From positions 1 to 52,613 of the forward strand of contig NZ_JAQGKZ010000032.1 of the NCBI RefSeq assembly GCF_028289855.1: a stretch of 52,613 nt of DNA, read 5' to 3'. Position numbers and translations under genes: made by a program. The notes under the pieces were generated by a model. It worked only from the letters and a program-made list of their open reading frames with translations, searched no databases and had not been told where the DNA came from. Shown here in pieces: positions 32,116-41,620 of the stretch. The DNA comes from Sphingomonas bacterium. Its GTDB lineage: Bacteria > Pseudomonadota > Alphaproteobacteria > Sphingomonadales > Sphingomonadaceae. The stretch's first letter is position 1. Each line of letters begins with the position of its first letter.

Positions 32116-35100
32116 ACGCGCACGCGTCGATGTCCGATTCGAAGCGGGCACTCCTCGAAAAGATGATGCGCGGCGGCGGCGAGGCGGCGGACAAGCCCGC
32201 GTCGATCCAGCCGCGCGCGCCCGACGCGCCGATCCCGCTCTCCGCCGACCAGCGCCAGGTGTGGCTCCACGCCATCATGGCGCCGGATATGCCGCTGTAT
32301 AACGAATCGATCACGATCCACCGCTTCGGCAGCTTCGACCGCGGCGCGATGGAGCGCGCGGTCAACGAAATCCTCCGCCGGCACGAAGCGTGGCGCACCG
32401 CGTTCGTCGAGGAAAATGGCGAGCTCGTCCAGCGCGTGCGCGAGCATAGCGACATCGACTTGCCGTACGACGACGTCAGCCATTTGCCCGAAGCCGAGCG
32501 CGACGCCGCCGCGCTGGCGATCGGGCAGGAGGATGCGCGCCGCGCGATCGACCTGAACGATGCACCGCTGTTTCGCGCGCGGATTGTCAAGCTCGCCGAC
32601 GACAACCACCGGCTCTATTTCACGCTCCACCACATCATCTTCGACGGCGTCGCGATCTATCGCGTGATCGTCCCCGAGCTCGCCAAGCTGTACCACGCCT
32701 TCTCGCTTGGCATCCCGTCGCCGCTACCGATGCCGGCGCTCCAGTACGGCGATTATACCGTCTGGCAGCAGGAGCATCTGAAGAGCCGGGCCATCCGGAA
32801 ACAAGTCGATTACTGGTGCCAGACGCTCGCCGATGCGCCGCCCAAGCTCGAACTGGTTGGCGACCGCATCAAGCCGGCGCGCCCGACGCACGCCGGGTCG
32901 ATGGAAGTCTTCGAGATTCCGAACGACCTGATCGAACGGCTCAAGCTGGTCGGCCAGCGCCACGGCGTCACGCTCTACATGACGTTGCTCGCCGCCTATC
33001 ACGCGCAGCTCCACCTCTATTCGGGCGAAGAGGACATCGTCGTCGGCGGAGTCACCGATCTCCGCCGCCGCCCCGAGCTCGAGAACGTCGTCGGCTATTT
33101 CCTCAATACGATCGCGCTTCGGGCCAAGCCCAGGGGGGAGACGCGGTTCAGCGATTTCCTGACCGAGGTCCGCGATTCGGTGCTCGGCGCGCTCGCCGCG
33201 AGCGAAGCGCCGTTCGACGAGGTCGTCCGCGCGCTCGACGTCAAACGCCAGCCCGGCACGCATCCATTGTTCAATTGCCTGTTCTCGATCGAGCCGCCGG
33301 TCGATCCCTTCCCCGCAGGGTGGGATTTGACCCAGATGGACGTCGTGGTCGGCGGCGCGAAGTTCGACCTCTACCTCGAGCTCGACGAGCGCCAGGGCGA
33401 GGGAATGCACGGCCGCTTCCTCTATTCGACCGAATTGTTCGATCCATCGACGGTGCGGCGGATAATCGGCCATTATCTGACGATCCTCGAGGGCGTCGCC
33501 GCGGGTGCCGATCGGCCGCTTAAGGACTTGCCGTTGCTGGATGCGGCCGAACGGCACCAACTGCTGGTCGAGTGGAACGACACGGCCGCGCCCCCGGCAC
33601 CCGCAATGCTCCCCGACGCGTTCCGCGCGGAAGTCGCGGTTCGCCCCGACGCGACCGCGATCCGCTTCGGCGACCAGGCGATGACCTACGCCGCGCTCGA
33701 CGCGCGGGCCGATGCGATCGCCGCGACGTTACACACAGCAGGCCTCCAGCGCGGCGATCTGATCGGCATCTGCCTCGACCGCTCGATCGACATGGTCGCG
33801 GCGTTGCTTGGCGTGCTGCGGATCGGCGCGGCGTATTTGCCGCTCGATCCCGATTTCCCGTCGGCGCGGCTCGACTACATCGTCGGCGATGCCGGCGCGA
33901 AGGTGTTGCTGTCCGAACGCAAGCTGGCCGATACGCTCCCCGACTGCCCGCTGCCGCGTATCCTGATCGACGATATCGGCGACACTGCCGACGAGGCACC
34001 GAGCGTGGCGATCGCGCCCGGCGATCTCGCTTACGTGCTGTATACGTCGGGCTCGACCGGGCATCCCAAGGGCGTCGAGATCAGCCACGGTGCGCTGATC
34101 AACCTGCTCGCGTCGATGCGCGACCGGCCCGGCTTCGGCGCCGGCGATTCGCTGCTCGCGGTGACGACCTTGTCGTTCGACATTGCGATGCTCGAACTGT
34201 TCCTGCCGCTGATGGCCGGCGGCGAAGTGATCGTCGCGCCGCGCCGGAGCGCGGTCGATCCGCGCGCGCTGATCGAGCTGATCGACTCCGCGCATCCGAC
34301 GGTGATGCAAGCGACCCCCGCGACGTGGCGTGCGCTGATCGAGGCCGGCTGGCAGGGGTCGCCCGACTTGCGCATCCTATGTGGCGGCGAAGCCTTCCCG
34401 CGCGGCTTGGCCGAGGCGCTGCTGACGCGCGCCGCCGAAGTCTGGAACGTCTACGGTCCGACCGAGACCACGATCTGGTCGACCATCGCGCACGTCACGC
34501 ATGGCGACGGCCCGGTCCCGATCGGCCGGCCGATCGCGAACACTGCGATCCACATCCTCGACGCGTACGGCAACACCGCACCGATCGGCGTAATCGGCGA
34601 GCTCTATATCGGCGGTGCGGGCCTCGCCGAGGGCTATCGCAACCGACCCGACCTTACCGCTGAGCGGTTCCTCACGGTACGCGGCGAGCGGCTGTACCGC
34701 ACCGGCGACCTCGCGCGCTATCGCCCCGACGGCACGATCCTGTGTCTCGGCCGGGTCGACAATGACGAGAAGATTCGCGGGTATCGCGTCGCGGTCGAGG
34801 AGATCGAGGGCGCGCTGGCGAAGCATCCGCTGATCGCGGCCGCCGCGGTGCGCAGCTGGCCCGATGCGTCGGGCGAACGCGCGCTCGCCGCGTATGTCGT
34901 GCCGCATGGGGAGGCGCCGCCGGACCGCGCGACGTTGCGCGCGCATCTGGCGCAGACATTGCCCGATTACATGGTTCCGTCGCACTTCGAGCTGTTGGCC
35001 GCGCTGCCGATGACGCCGAACGGCAAGATCGACCGCAAGGCGCTGCCCCATCCGGGCGGCAACGCCGCGGTCGTGGTCGAACCCGCCCAAGGCGAGACCG

Positions 35101-36110
35101 AGCAAGCGCTTGCCGCGATCTGGTGCGACATATTGCGGATTCCCATGGTCGGCCGCGACGACAGCTTCTTCGACCTCGGCGGCCACTCGCTATTGGTCGC
35201 GCGACTGCTGGTGCGGATCGAGCAGCATTGGGGCCGCCGCGTCGGCATGGCCGAATTCTTCCAGTCGCCGACGCTGAGCAAGCTCGCCGCGCGGATCGAC
35301 AGCAACCCGACGGTAGAAGTCGGCGCGCTGGTTCCGCTGCAGCCGCTCGGCGACGCATTGCCGCTTTTGTGGATCGACGGCGGGCCGACCTTCCTGGCGC
35401 TGGCCAGGGCGATGGGGACCGACCGGCCGTTCCTCGGCCTCGCGCTCGGCCCGATCCTCGAGCGCGACCTCAAGCCCGGCATGCGGTTCGAGGATATCGC
35501 CGCTGCGGTGGTGGCGGTCATCCGCCAGCGCCGCCCGCGCGGGCCGTATCTGATCGGCGGCTGGTGCACCAACGGCATCCTGGCGTTCGAGATCGCGCGC
35601 CAGTTGCGCGCCGCCGGCGACGAGGTGCCGCTGCTGGCGCTCGGCCACACGATGAACCCGGTCGCGTTCCAGGAGATCACCACCACGCAGATGCGGCTGA
35701 GCAAGGCGCGCTATCATCTTGGTGTGTGGAAGAGCCTGCCGTTCAATCAGCGCGTCGGTTATGCGATGGAGCGCGCGCGCGGTATGCTCGAAGAGGTCGG
35801 GATGGCCGATGCCGACCGGCTCGATGGCCGGTACCGGCCATTCGCGGCGGCGCTCGAGCAGGCGGCGTACGGCTACACGCCCGGCGCGTATGACGGCGCA
35901 GTCGCTCTGTTCCAGCCAGACGAACGGCTCGACGTGCTCGATACGCGGCCGGGCTGGGCGAGCGTCGTCACCGGCCCGCTCGCGACGTACGACATTCCCG
36001 GCTCGCATGGCACGATGACCGAACCGCCCAACGCCGATGTCTTCGCCACACACTTGCGCGCGGCCATCGAGGCAGCCTTGTCCCCAGGGCGGATCGCGGC
36101 GGCGGCATGA
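32112..36110 (+). CDS. Nonribosomal peptide synthetase, C-A-PCP-TE (predicted glycine, Cys-type TE)
   Basis: 1332 residues from GTG 32112, overlapping the P450 stop. A short helical N terminus (SKRALLEKMMRGG) is followed by the condensation domain (~40-470) with active-site HHIIFDG at 173-179. The A domain spans ~485-985 (YVLYTSGSTGHPKGVEI, FDIAMLE, NVYGPTE, YRTGDLA, TPNGKIDRKALP). The carrier site is Ser1026 in DLGGHS and the thioesterase is ~1080-1332. My pocket reading is D-I-L-Q-L-G-V-I-W-K, one change from the glycine code. In the TE the GxSxG serine is Cys1152 (GGWCTNG). The expected Asp position is His1179 (LGHTMNP), and the catalytic His1299 (GSHGTM) is present. It should condense Leu with Gly and release the product. 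Confidence 0.94.
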   Translation: MNAHASMSDSKRALLEKMMRGGGEAADKPASIQPRAPDAPIPLSADQRQVWLHAIMAPDMPLYNESITIHRFGSFDRGAMERAVNEILRRHEAWRTAFVEENGELVQRVREHSDIDLPYDDVSHLPEAERDAAALAIGQEDARRAIDLNDAPLFRARIVKLADDNHRLYFTLHHIIFDGVAIYRVIVPELAKLYHAFSLGIPSPLPMPALQYGDYTVWQQEHLKSRAIRKQVDYWCQTLADAPPKLELVGDRIKPARPTHAGSMEVFEIPNDLIERLKLVGQRHGVTLYMTLLAAYHAQLHLYSGEEDIVVGGVTDLRRRPELENVVGYFLNTIALRAKPRGETRFSDFLTEVRDSVLGALAASEAPFDEVVRALDVKRQPGTHPLFNCLFSIEPPVDPFPAGWDLTQMDVVVGGAKFDLYLELDERQGEGMHGRFLYSTELFDPSTVRRIIGHYLTILEGVAAGADRPLKDLPLLDAAERHQLLVEWNDTAAPPAPAMLPDAFRAEVAVRPDATAIRFGDQAMTYAALDARADAIAATLHTAGLQRGDLIGICLDRSIDMVAALLGVLRIGAAYLPLDPDFPSARLDYIVGDAGAKVLLSERKLADTLPDCPLPRILIDDIGDTADEAPSVAIAPGDLAYVLYTSGSTGHPKGVEISHGALINLLASMRDRPGFGAGDSLLAVTTLSFDIAMLELFLPLMAGGEVIVAPRRSAVDPRALIELIDSAHPTVMQATPATWRALIEAGWQGSPDLRILCGGEAFPRGLAEALLTRAAEVWNVYGPTETTIWSTIAHVTHGDGPVPIGRPIANTAIHILDAYGNTAPIGVIGELYIGGAGLAEGYRNRPDLTAERFLTVRGERLYRTGDLARYRPDGTILCLGRVDNDEKIRGYRVAVEEIEGALAKHPLIAAAAVRSWPDASGERALAAYVVPHGEAPPDRATLRAHLAQTLPDYMVPSHFELLAALPMTPNGKIDRKALPHPGGNAAVVVEPAQGETEQALAAIWCDILRIPMVGRDDSFFDLGGHSLLVARLLVRIEQHWGRRVGMAEFFQSPTLSKLAARIDSNPTVEVGALVPLQPLGDALPLLWIDGGPTFLALARAMGTDRPFLGLALGPILERDLKPGMRFEDIAAAVVAVIRQRRPRGPYLIGGWCTNGILAFEIARQLRAAGDEVPLLALGHTMNPVAFQEITTTQMRLSKARYHLGVWKSLPFNQRVGYAMERARGMLEEVGMADADRLDGRYRPFAAALEQAAYGYTPGAYDGAVALFQPDERLDVLDTRPGWASVVTGPLATYDIPGSHGTMTEPPNADVFATHLRAAIEAALSPGRIAAAA

Positions 36111-36799
36111 TCGCGCCGGCGCGGGTCGCGGCGGATTTGCCCGAATCGGGCGGAGTCGCGCTGGCGCTGTCCGATCTCGACGTGGCGCCGGAAGCGTTGA
36201 CGGCGTGTTACACCCTACTCTCGCCGGACGAGCGCGACCGTGCGAGCCGCTTTCGGTATGCGCGCGACCGCGACCGATATATCGCACGGCGCGGCCAGTT
36301 GCGCACGCTGTTGGCAGCAGAAGTCGACCAGGCACCCTTTGCCTTGCGCATCGTGGAAGATTCCTATGGGCGGCCGTTTCTGGCCGATCACCCGGATGTG
36401 CATTTCAACTTGTCCCATTCAAACGGCCGCGCGCTATTCGCGGTCGCGCATGGCATCCGGGTCGGTTGCGACCTGGCGTGGCGCGATCCCGACCTCGCTT
36501 GCCCGAGGGTCGCCGCGCGGCTGTTCGCGCCGGCGGAATGCGTCGCGCTGGACGCGCTCCCGCCCGAGCAATGGGTCGCGGGGTTCTACAATTGCTGGTC
36601 GCGCAAGGAGGCTTTCGTCAAGGCGATCGGGCTGGGCCTATCCTACTCGCTTCACGCCTTCACCGTCTCGGTCGCGCCCGGCGAGCCCGCTCGGCTGATC
36701 GAGGGCGGCGCGGGTTGGTCGGTGTCTTCGTTCGAGCCCGCGCCCGGGTTTCAGGCAGCGCTGGTGAGGGGAGAGGCCGAGCGCGCGTCTGTCGGATGA
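36107..36799 (+). CDS. 4'-phosphopantetheinyl transferase, Sfp type
   Basis: A 230-residue enzyme overlapping the NRPS stop by ATGA. Motifs are LSPDERDRASRFRYARDRDRYIARRGQLR, FNLSHSNGRALFAVA (P1a) and VGCDLAWRD, where GxDxE is expected. WSRKEAFVKAIGLGL is intact. One of the three Mg2+-binding residues (Glu after Asp122) is replaced by Ala124. It should convert the apo carrier domains of the two synthetases to their holo form. The last 49 bp overlap the convergent flippase gene. Confidence 0.92.
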   Translation: MIAPARVAADLPESGGVALALSDLDVAPEALTACYTLLSPDERDRASRFRYARDRDRYIARRGQLRTLLAAEVDQAPFALRIVEDSYGRPFLADHPDVHFNLSHSNGRALFAVAHGIRVGCDLAWRDPDLACPRVAARLFAPAECVALDALPPEQWVAGFYNCWSRKEAFVKAIGLGLSYSLHAFTVSVAPGEPARLIEGGAGWSVSSFEPAPGFQAALVRGEAERASVG

Positions 36800-38271
36800 T
36801 ACGGCTTGCCGCGCGCCATCGCGATCGCTTCGAGCAGCGTGTCCTTGGCGAACAGCATCAGCCAGCCGGCGTAGACCGCGCCGCCGACCGCCACCAGGAT
36901 CAGCAACCGCACCTGCACCGCCATCGGCGGCAAAGCGTCGTCGAGCAACATCACCATCGCGCCCATTGCCAGCGCCGCCGTGACGGTGGGCAGGATCGCT
37001 CGGGCCAACGCGGCGGCGCTCAGCCCGATTACCGGCAACACCCATGCCGCGGTAATCGCGAGATAGATCGGATAGGCGACGAACCACGAAGCGGCGAGCC
37101 CGGTCACGCCCCAGCGCAACCCGGCCAGGAAGCAGATCGGCAGCAATATCGCGCCGACCACGCCGGTATGCACCGCGAGCCCCGGGCGCCCCATCGCGCT
37201 GCACGCGGGGCTGAACAGGACCTGGAGGGTCATGAACGGCATGGCCAAGGCGAGCAGTTGCACCAGCGGCGCCGCCGCGATCCATTTGGGCCCCAACACG
37301 GTTGCGACCAGCGGCTCTGCGGTCACAGCCAGACCGATATAAAAGGGCATCGCCACCAGCATCACCATCCGCGACGACCGCGCGAACCCTTCCGCCACGG
37401 CGGCGCGATTGTCCTGCATCCGCGCATAAATGGAGAAAGCGACGTCGTTGATCGCCGGCACGAACTTCGACACCAGGATCTGGGTCAGGAACAGGCCGGT
37501 CGTGTAGAGGCCGAGCGTCGCCGGATCGAGCACGCGCCCGGCGATGAACACGTCGGCCTGGCTCTGCAGGAACCAGAACAATTGCCCCGCCGCCATCAGC
37601 CCGCCGAACTTGGCGAGCGTGCCGGCTCCGCGGAAATCGAACAGCGGCTTGTAATGGTGCCTCGATGCGACGGTCATGCCGATCGCGCGGGTGATGTACA
37701 GCACCGCGGGCGCCGCGATCAGCGTCCACACGCCCAAACCGGCATAGGCCCCGGCCAGTGCGGTCAGTGCGCCGGTAACCGACGACGCCAGATAGACGCG
37801 CGCCTGATGCCTGAAATCGATCGCGCGGGCCAGCAGCGCATAGGGAAAGGCGACGAACGGCGTGGTGAAATAGAGGAACGACTGGACGCGCAGCATATCG
37901 GCGACGATCGGCTGGCGGAAATAGGCGGCGACCAGCGGCGCCATCACGAACTGCAGCGCACCGAGCGAGAAATTGAGCACGATCAGCATGCCGTACAATT
38001 GCCGGATCGTGCGTTCATCGGCGTCGGGCTTCTGGATCAATCCGCTCGCCAGCCCGGCGCCGTTCATCATGTTGAGCATCGCCAGCACGACCTGAGTCAT
38101 TGCAAACAGGCCATAATCGTTCGGGCTGAGGATGCGGATCACCAGAAAGGTCGCGGCCCAGGTGATCAACTGCCCGACGATCTGCGACCCCGACCGCCAG
38201 ATCACGGCTCGCCGCGCCTGAGCGAACAACGGCTCAGGCTCGCGATTCGGATCGGCGGCGGCTTCGGTCAT
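36751..38271 (-). CDS. Oligosaccharide flippase / lipopolysaccharide biosynthesis protein (Wzx/PST family)
   Basis: About 506 residues with 12-14 predicted membrane helices. It begins FAQARRAVIWRSGSQIVGQLITWAATFLVIRIL, then LSPNDYGLFAMTQVVLAMLNMMNGAGLASGLIQ. These are the first conserved blocks of the polysaccharide transporter branch of the MOP superfamily. It moves lipid-linked sugars across the inner membrane. ATG 38271 has AAAGG upstream; a GTG at 38286 would add five residues. It is convergent with and overlaps the PPTase gene, so it does not belong to the NRPS operon. No glycosyltransferases are adjacent. Confidence 0.9.
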   Translation of the reverse strand: MTEAAADPNREPEPLFAQARRAVIWRSGSQIVGQLITWAATFLVIRILSPNDYGLFAMTQVVLAMLNMMNGAGLASGLIQKPDADERTIRQLYGMLIVLNFSLGALQFVMAPLVAAYFRQPIVADMLRVQSFLYFTTPFVAFPYALLARAIDFRHQARVYLASSVTGALTALAGAYAGLGVWTLIAAPAVLYITRAIGMTVASRHHYKPLFDFRGAGTLAKFGGLMAAGQLFWFLQSQADVFIAGRVLDPATLGLYTTGLFLTQILVSKFVPAINDVAFSIYARMQDNRAAVAEGFARSSRMVMLVAMPFYIGLAVTAEPLVATVLGPKWIAAAPLVQLLALAMPFMTLQVLFSPACSAMGRPGLAVHTGVVGAILLPICFLAGLRWGVTGLAASWFVAYPIYLAITAAWVLPVIGLSAAALARAILPTVTAALAMGAMVMLLDDALPPMAVQVRLLILVAVGGAVYAGWLMLFAKDTLLEAIAMARGKPYHPTDARSASPLTSAA

Positions 38272-38320
38272 CCGCCTTTTGTGCACGATAGATGCTTAAA
38301 TGCGCCTAAAGGAGCGGGGA

Positions 38321-38863
38321 TTAATCCGGGTCCGGGCCCAGTTCGGGATCGAGGTCGCGCGGGCGGGCGAACGCGGTCAGGGTGCATTTGCCGGGTGCGA
38401 CGGCGCTCCATTCATCGCCTTCGCACATTATCACGGCGACGCTGGCTGTGGGAAATTTGGCTTCGACTTCGTCGCGTAGCGGGTCGCCCGTGCGGTCGGG
38501 GACGAGCAGCAGGATCAACTCCTCGAGCCCCGGGTTGTGGCCCGACAGCAGCAAGGCATCGGCACTGGCGGGCGCATGGTGCACCAGATCGAGCAGCATC
38601 GTCGCGGAAGCCAAATACGCGCGGCGGTCCCACTCGGGTTCGATCGCTCGGTCGTATCCCGCCGATACTTGGGTCAGCGTCTCGACCACACGCGCGGCGG
38701 GACTGGCGATGGCGTGGTCCCAGCTCAGCCCAAGCTCGCGCATGTGCCGACCCATCGTCCGCGCGGCGCGCTCTCCCTTGGAGTTGAGACGGCGGTCGAA
38801 ATCGCGCGCACCGTGATCGTCCCAGCCCGATTTGGCGTGTCGGATGAGGATCAGGGTCTTCAC
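38321..38863 (-). CDS. SixA-like histidine phosphatase
   Basis: A 180-residue protein starting MKTLILIRHAKSGWDDHGARDFDRRLNSKGERAA. This is the RHG/RHA phosphohistidine motif of the histidine phosphatase superfamily. The second catalytic His lies in LLLSGHNPGLEELILLL. It has the size and layout of SixA, which dephosphorylates phosphohistidine proteins. It lies 13 bp downstream of the DinG-like gene and is probably cotranscribed with it. Confidence 0.92.
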   Translation of the reverse strand: MKTLILIRHAKSGWDDHGARDFDRRLNSKGERAARTMGRHMRELGLSWDHAIASPAARVVETLTQVSAGYDRAIEPEWDRRAYLASATMLLDLVHHAPASADALLLSGHNPGLEELILLLVPDRTGDPLRDEVEAKFPTASVAVIMCEGDEWSAVAPGKCTLTAFARPRDLDPELGPDPD

Positions 38864-38876
38864 GGTCGCCTTTTCG

Positions 38877-41576
38877 TCAAATGTCGGTCGTCTCTTGCAC
38901 GACGCGGGTGACGGAAGAAAGACGCGATTGCACCCGCGCCACGGCTTCGTCGAGCGGCACGCGGGCGATCGGCACGCCGGGCGGGAAGGCGGCGAGCAGG
39001 CGGCTTGGCATTGCGGCGGACAGCAGGACGAATGCGCCCTTGTCGTCGGCGCGACGGATCAGCCGGCCAAACGCCTGGGCCAGCTTGGCGCGGACGAGGC
39101 GGTCGTCATAGGCGCTGCCGCCGCCCGCCAAGCGTCGCGCAGCATGAAGCACCGTCGGCTTGGCCCAAGGCACGCCCTCTAGAATGACTTGACGGAGGGA
39201 TTCGCCAGGCACGTCGACGCCGTCGCGCAGCGCATCGGTGCCGATCAGGGACGCGCGTGGTTCATCGCGGAACATGTCGACCAGCGTCCCGGGGTCGATC
39301 GGGTCGACGTGCTGCGCGTAAAGCGGCAGGCCGTCGCGTGCGAGCCGGTCGGCGATGCGGGCGTGGACCCCGCGCAACCGCCGGATCGCGGTGAACAGCC
39401 CGAGCGTCCCGCCGCCCGCGGCTGCGATCAGCCGGGCGTACGCGTTGGCGAGCGCCGCGAGGTCACCACGCTTGACGTCGGTGACGATCAGTACCTCGGC
39501 CCGCGTCGCATAGTCGAATGGGCTGGCAACGTCGAAATGCCCGGCGGCGCGGTCGAGATGCGGCACGCCCGCGCGCGCGTCGGCGATTTGCCAGTCGGGG
39601 TCGCCGCCCTTGAGCGTCGCCGAGGTGACGAGCACGCCGTGCGCTGGCTTGAGCACCGTCGCGGCGAGCGGGCGGGTCGGGTCGAGCCAGCGGCGGTGGA
39701 GCCCGATATCGATCTCGCGCCCCTCGATCCGATCGACCGCGAGCCAGTCGACGAAATCGGGGTCGGCCGGGCCGCCGATCCGCGCGAGCAGGCTGATCCA
39801 CGCGCCGACCGTCTCGGTGCGCCAGCCGAGCGAGGCGATCGCGCCCTCGATCCGCGCGCGCGCCGCGCCGTCCATCCAGTCGGGTCCTTCCGCCAGCACC
39901 GCTTCAAGGCGCTGGCCGAGCGTCATCATCGGGCGGAGCAGCGCCTCCAGGCCTTGCGCCGCAACGGCAGCGGCCTCGATCAAAGCGGGAAGCGGTTCTG
40001 CGAGTTCGGTTTCGAGCCCGTACCCGGCGTCGCCGTCCTGCGCGGCGCGGGCATAGACCATGCCGCGCGCGGCGCTGAGCAGCTTTTCGACCGCACCGAA
40101 CGGGTCGCCCTCCGCCACGCGTTGCAGCCAGCCGTCGCTGGCGAGCGCGCGTGCCGCCTCGACCGCGTCCTGGATCGCGACGCCGCCGGCTTCGTCGTAG
40201 CTCGCCACGTCCGACAGCCGCGCCGCCAGCCCGCGCCGGCGCCCCCGCGCGGCCGCTTCGGGGCCGACGATCCATCGGCGGAGTTCGATCGATTCCTGTC
40301 CGGTCAACGCGACCCCGAACATCGAATCGGCCGCCTCGAACAAATGATGTCCCTCATCGAACACGTAGCGCGTCGGGCGGCTGATCGCCTCGCGCCCGCG
40401 TGCGGCGTTAACCATCACCAGCGCGTGGTTGGCGATGACGATATCGGCGTCGGCGCTGGCGCGCGCGGCGCGTTCGATGAAGCATTTGCGGTAGTGCGGG
40501 CAGCCGGCATAGACGCACTCGCCGCGCCGGTCGGTCAGCGCGGTCGATCCGTTGCGGCGGAACAAGGTGGGCAGCCAGCCGGGCAAATCGCCCCCGATCA
40601 TGTCGCCATCCGCCGAAAACGCCGCCCAGCGCGCGACGAGGTGCGCGAGAATCGCGGCGCGCCCGGCGAACCCGCCCTGCAACGCATCCTCGAGGTTGAG
40701 CAGGCAGAGATAGTTCTCGCGGCCCTTGCGCGTGACGACGCGGCGGCGGCGTTCGGTGGCGTCGGGGATCAGGCGCGCAGTCTCGTGGTTGAGTTGGCGT
40801 TGCAGCGCCTTGGTGAAGGTCGAGATCCACACCGCCCCGCCCGCCTGCTCGGCCCAGAGCGACGCCGGGGCGAGATAGCCGAGCGTCTTGCCGATTCCCG
40901 TTCCCGCTTCGGCGAGCAGCATGTTGGGGTTGTCGCGCATCGCCCGTGGCGCGAACGCGGCGGCGGCGGCTTCGGCATAAGCGCGTTGACCGTTCCGCTG
41001 CTCGGCGTTGCTGCCGGTCAGGTAGTTGAGGCGATCGGCGATGTCGGCGTCGTCGAGCGTGACCGTCTTAGGTGCCGGGCGTGGCGCGATTTCGTCCCAT
41101 TCGGGCAATTTGGAAAACAGCCAGCGCTCCTGCTGCGCTGGCCGCGCGATCCGGTCGGCGAGCAACGGCGCCCACGGCCAGCGCAACCGCGAGAGGCTCT
41201 GCGCCGCGGTCCATGCGCCTTCGCGCTCGGGCCAGTCGCCATCGGGGATCGCGAGCAGCGCGCTCGCCGCGTCGCGCAGGAAGGCGGCGATGCTCGCTTC
41301 ATCCTCGGGCGGCGTGAGGCCAACCATCCGCGCGAGGCCACGCGGCGTCGGTGGGAGAAAGGTTGCGGGGCGCAGGAACGCGAACAGCTCAAGCAAATCG
41401 ATCCCCGACAATTCGGCGTAGCCCAGCCGCTGCCCGACCAGGGGCGCGTTGAGTACGATCATCGGCGTATCCGCCGCGCGCCGGATCGCTTCGCCGCGCC
41501 CGACCGCGCGGGCGCCGTCGGCGTCGGCGATCCAGACTCCGGCGTGGCTGGCATGCAAAGCGGGGTAGGGGAGCAT
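38877..41576 (-). CDS. DinG/XPD-like ATP-dependent DNA helicase
   Basis: About 899 residues from MLPYPALHASHAGVWI. The N-terminal ~180 residues are an extra domain typical of the alphaproteobacterial branch. The helicase core has Walker A EAGTGIGKT, four cysteines (NYLCLL; ECVYAGCPHYRKC) positioned as the Fe-S cluster of the XPD/DinG family, DEGH (VFDEGHHLFEAADS) and motifs toward LIGTDALRDGVDVPGESL and GRLIRRADDKG. It is a 5'-to-3' helicase likely involved in repair or replication-conflict resolution. A longer start (TTG 41618) is possible. It is divergent from lysK. Confidence 0.92.
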   Translation of the reverse strand: MLPYPALHASHAGVWIADADGARAVGRGEAIRRAADTPMIVLNAPLVGQRLGYAELSGIDLLELFAFLRPATFLPPTPRGLARMVGLTPPEDEASIAAFLRDAASALLAIPDGDWPEREGAWTAAQSLSRLRWPWAPLLADRIARPAQQERWLFSKLPEWDEIAPRPAPKTVTLDDADIADRLNYLTGSNAEQRNGQRAYAEAAAAAFAPRAMRDNPNMLLAEAGTGIGKTLGYLAPASLWAEQAGGAVWISTFTKALQRQLNHETARLIPDATERRRRVVTRKGRENYLCLLNLEDALQGGFAGRAAILAHLVARWAAFSADGDMIGGDLPGWLPTLFRRNGSTALTDRRGECVYAGCPHYRKCFIERAARASADADIVIANHALVMVNAARGREAISRPTRYVFDEGHHLFEAADSMFGVALTGQESIELRRWIVGPEAAARGRRRGLAARLSDVASYDEAGGVAIQDAVEAARALASDGWLQRVAEGDPFGAVEKLLSAARGMVYARAAQDGDAGYGLETELAEPLPALIEAAAVAAQGLEALLRPMMTLGQRLEAVLAEGPDWMDGAARARIEGAIASLGWRTETVGAWISLLARIGGPADPDFVDWLAVDRIEGREIDIGLHRRWLDPTRPLAATVLKPAHGVLVTSATLKGGDPDWQIADARAGVPHLDRAAGHFDVASPFDYATRAEVLIVTDVKRGDLAALANAYARLIAAAGGGTLGLFTAIRRLRGVHARIADRLARDGLPLYAQHVDPIDPGTLVDMFRDEPRASLIGTDALRDGVDVPGESLRQVILEGVPWAKPTVLHAARRLAGGGSAYDDRLVRAKLAQAFGRLIRRADDKGAFVLLSAAMPSRLLAAFPPGVPIARVPLDEAVARVQSRLSSVTRVVQETTDI

Positions 41577-41620
41577 CTGCCCAGTGGTAGATAAGTGGAA
41601 CAGATTGGCAACCTGCAATC

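Noticed and set aside
36751..38271. Flippase as exporter of the NRPS product
   Set aside because: It is on the opposite strand, convergent, and belongs to the polysaccharide (Wzx) branch. Nothing ties it to the peptide operon beyond proximity.
36037..38787. Long plus-strand frame of ~916 codons across the PPTase and flippase genes
   Set aside because: It is an out-of-frame shadow: Arg/His/Gln-rich, no domain, and it overlaps clear PPTase and flippase genes in other frames. High GC content makes such frames common.
39189..41594. 801-codon plus-strand frame opposite the DinG-like helicase
   Set aside because: It is antisense to a helicase with all motifs intact. The translation is low-complexity RGE/RAD-rich with no recognisable fold.
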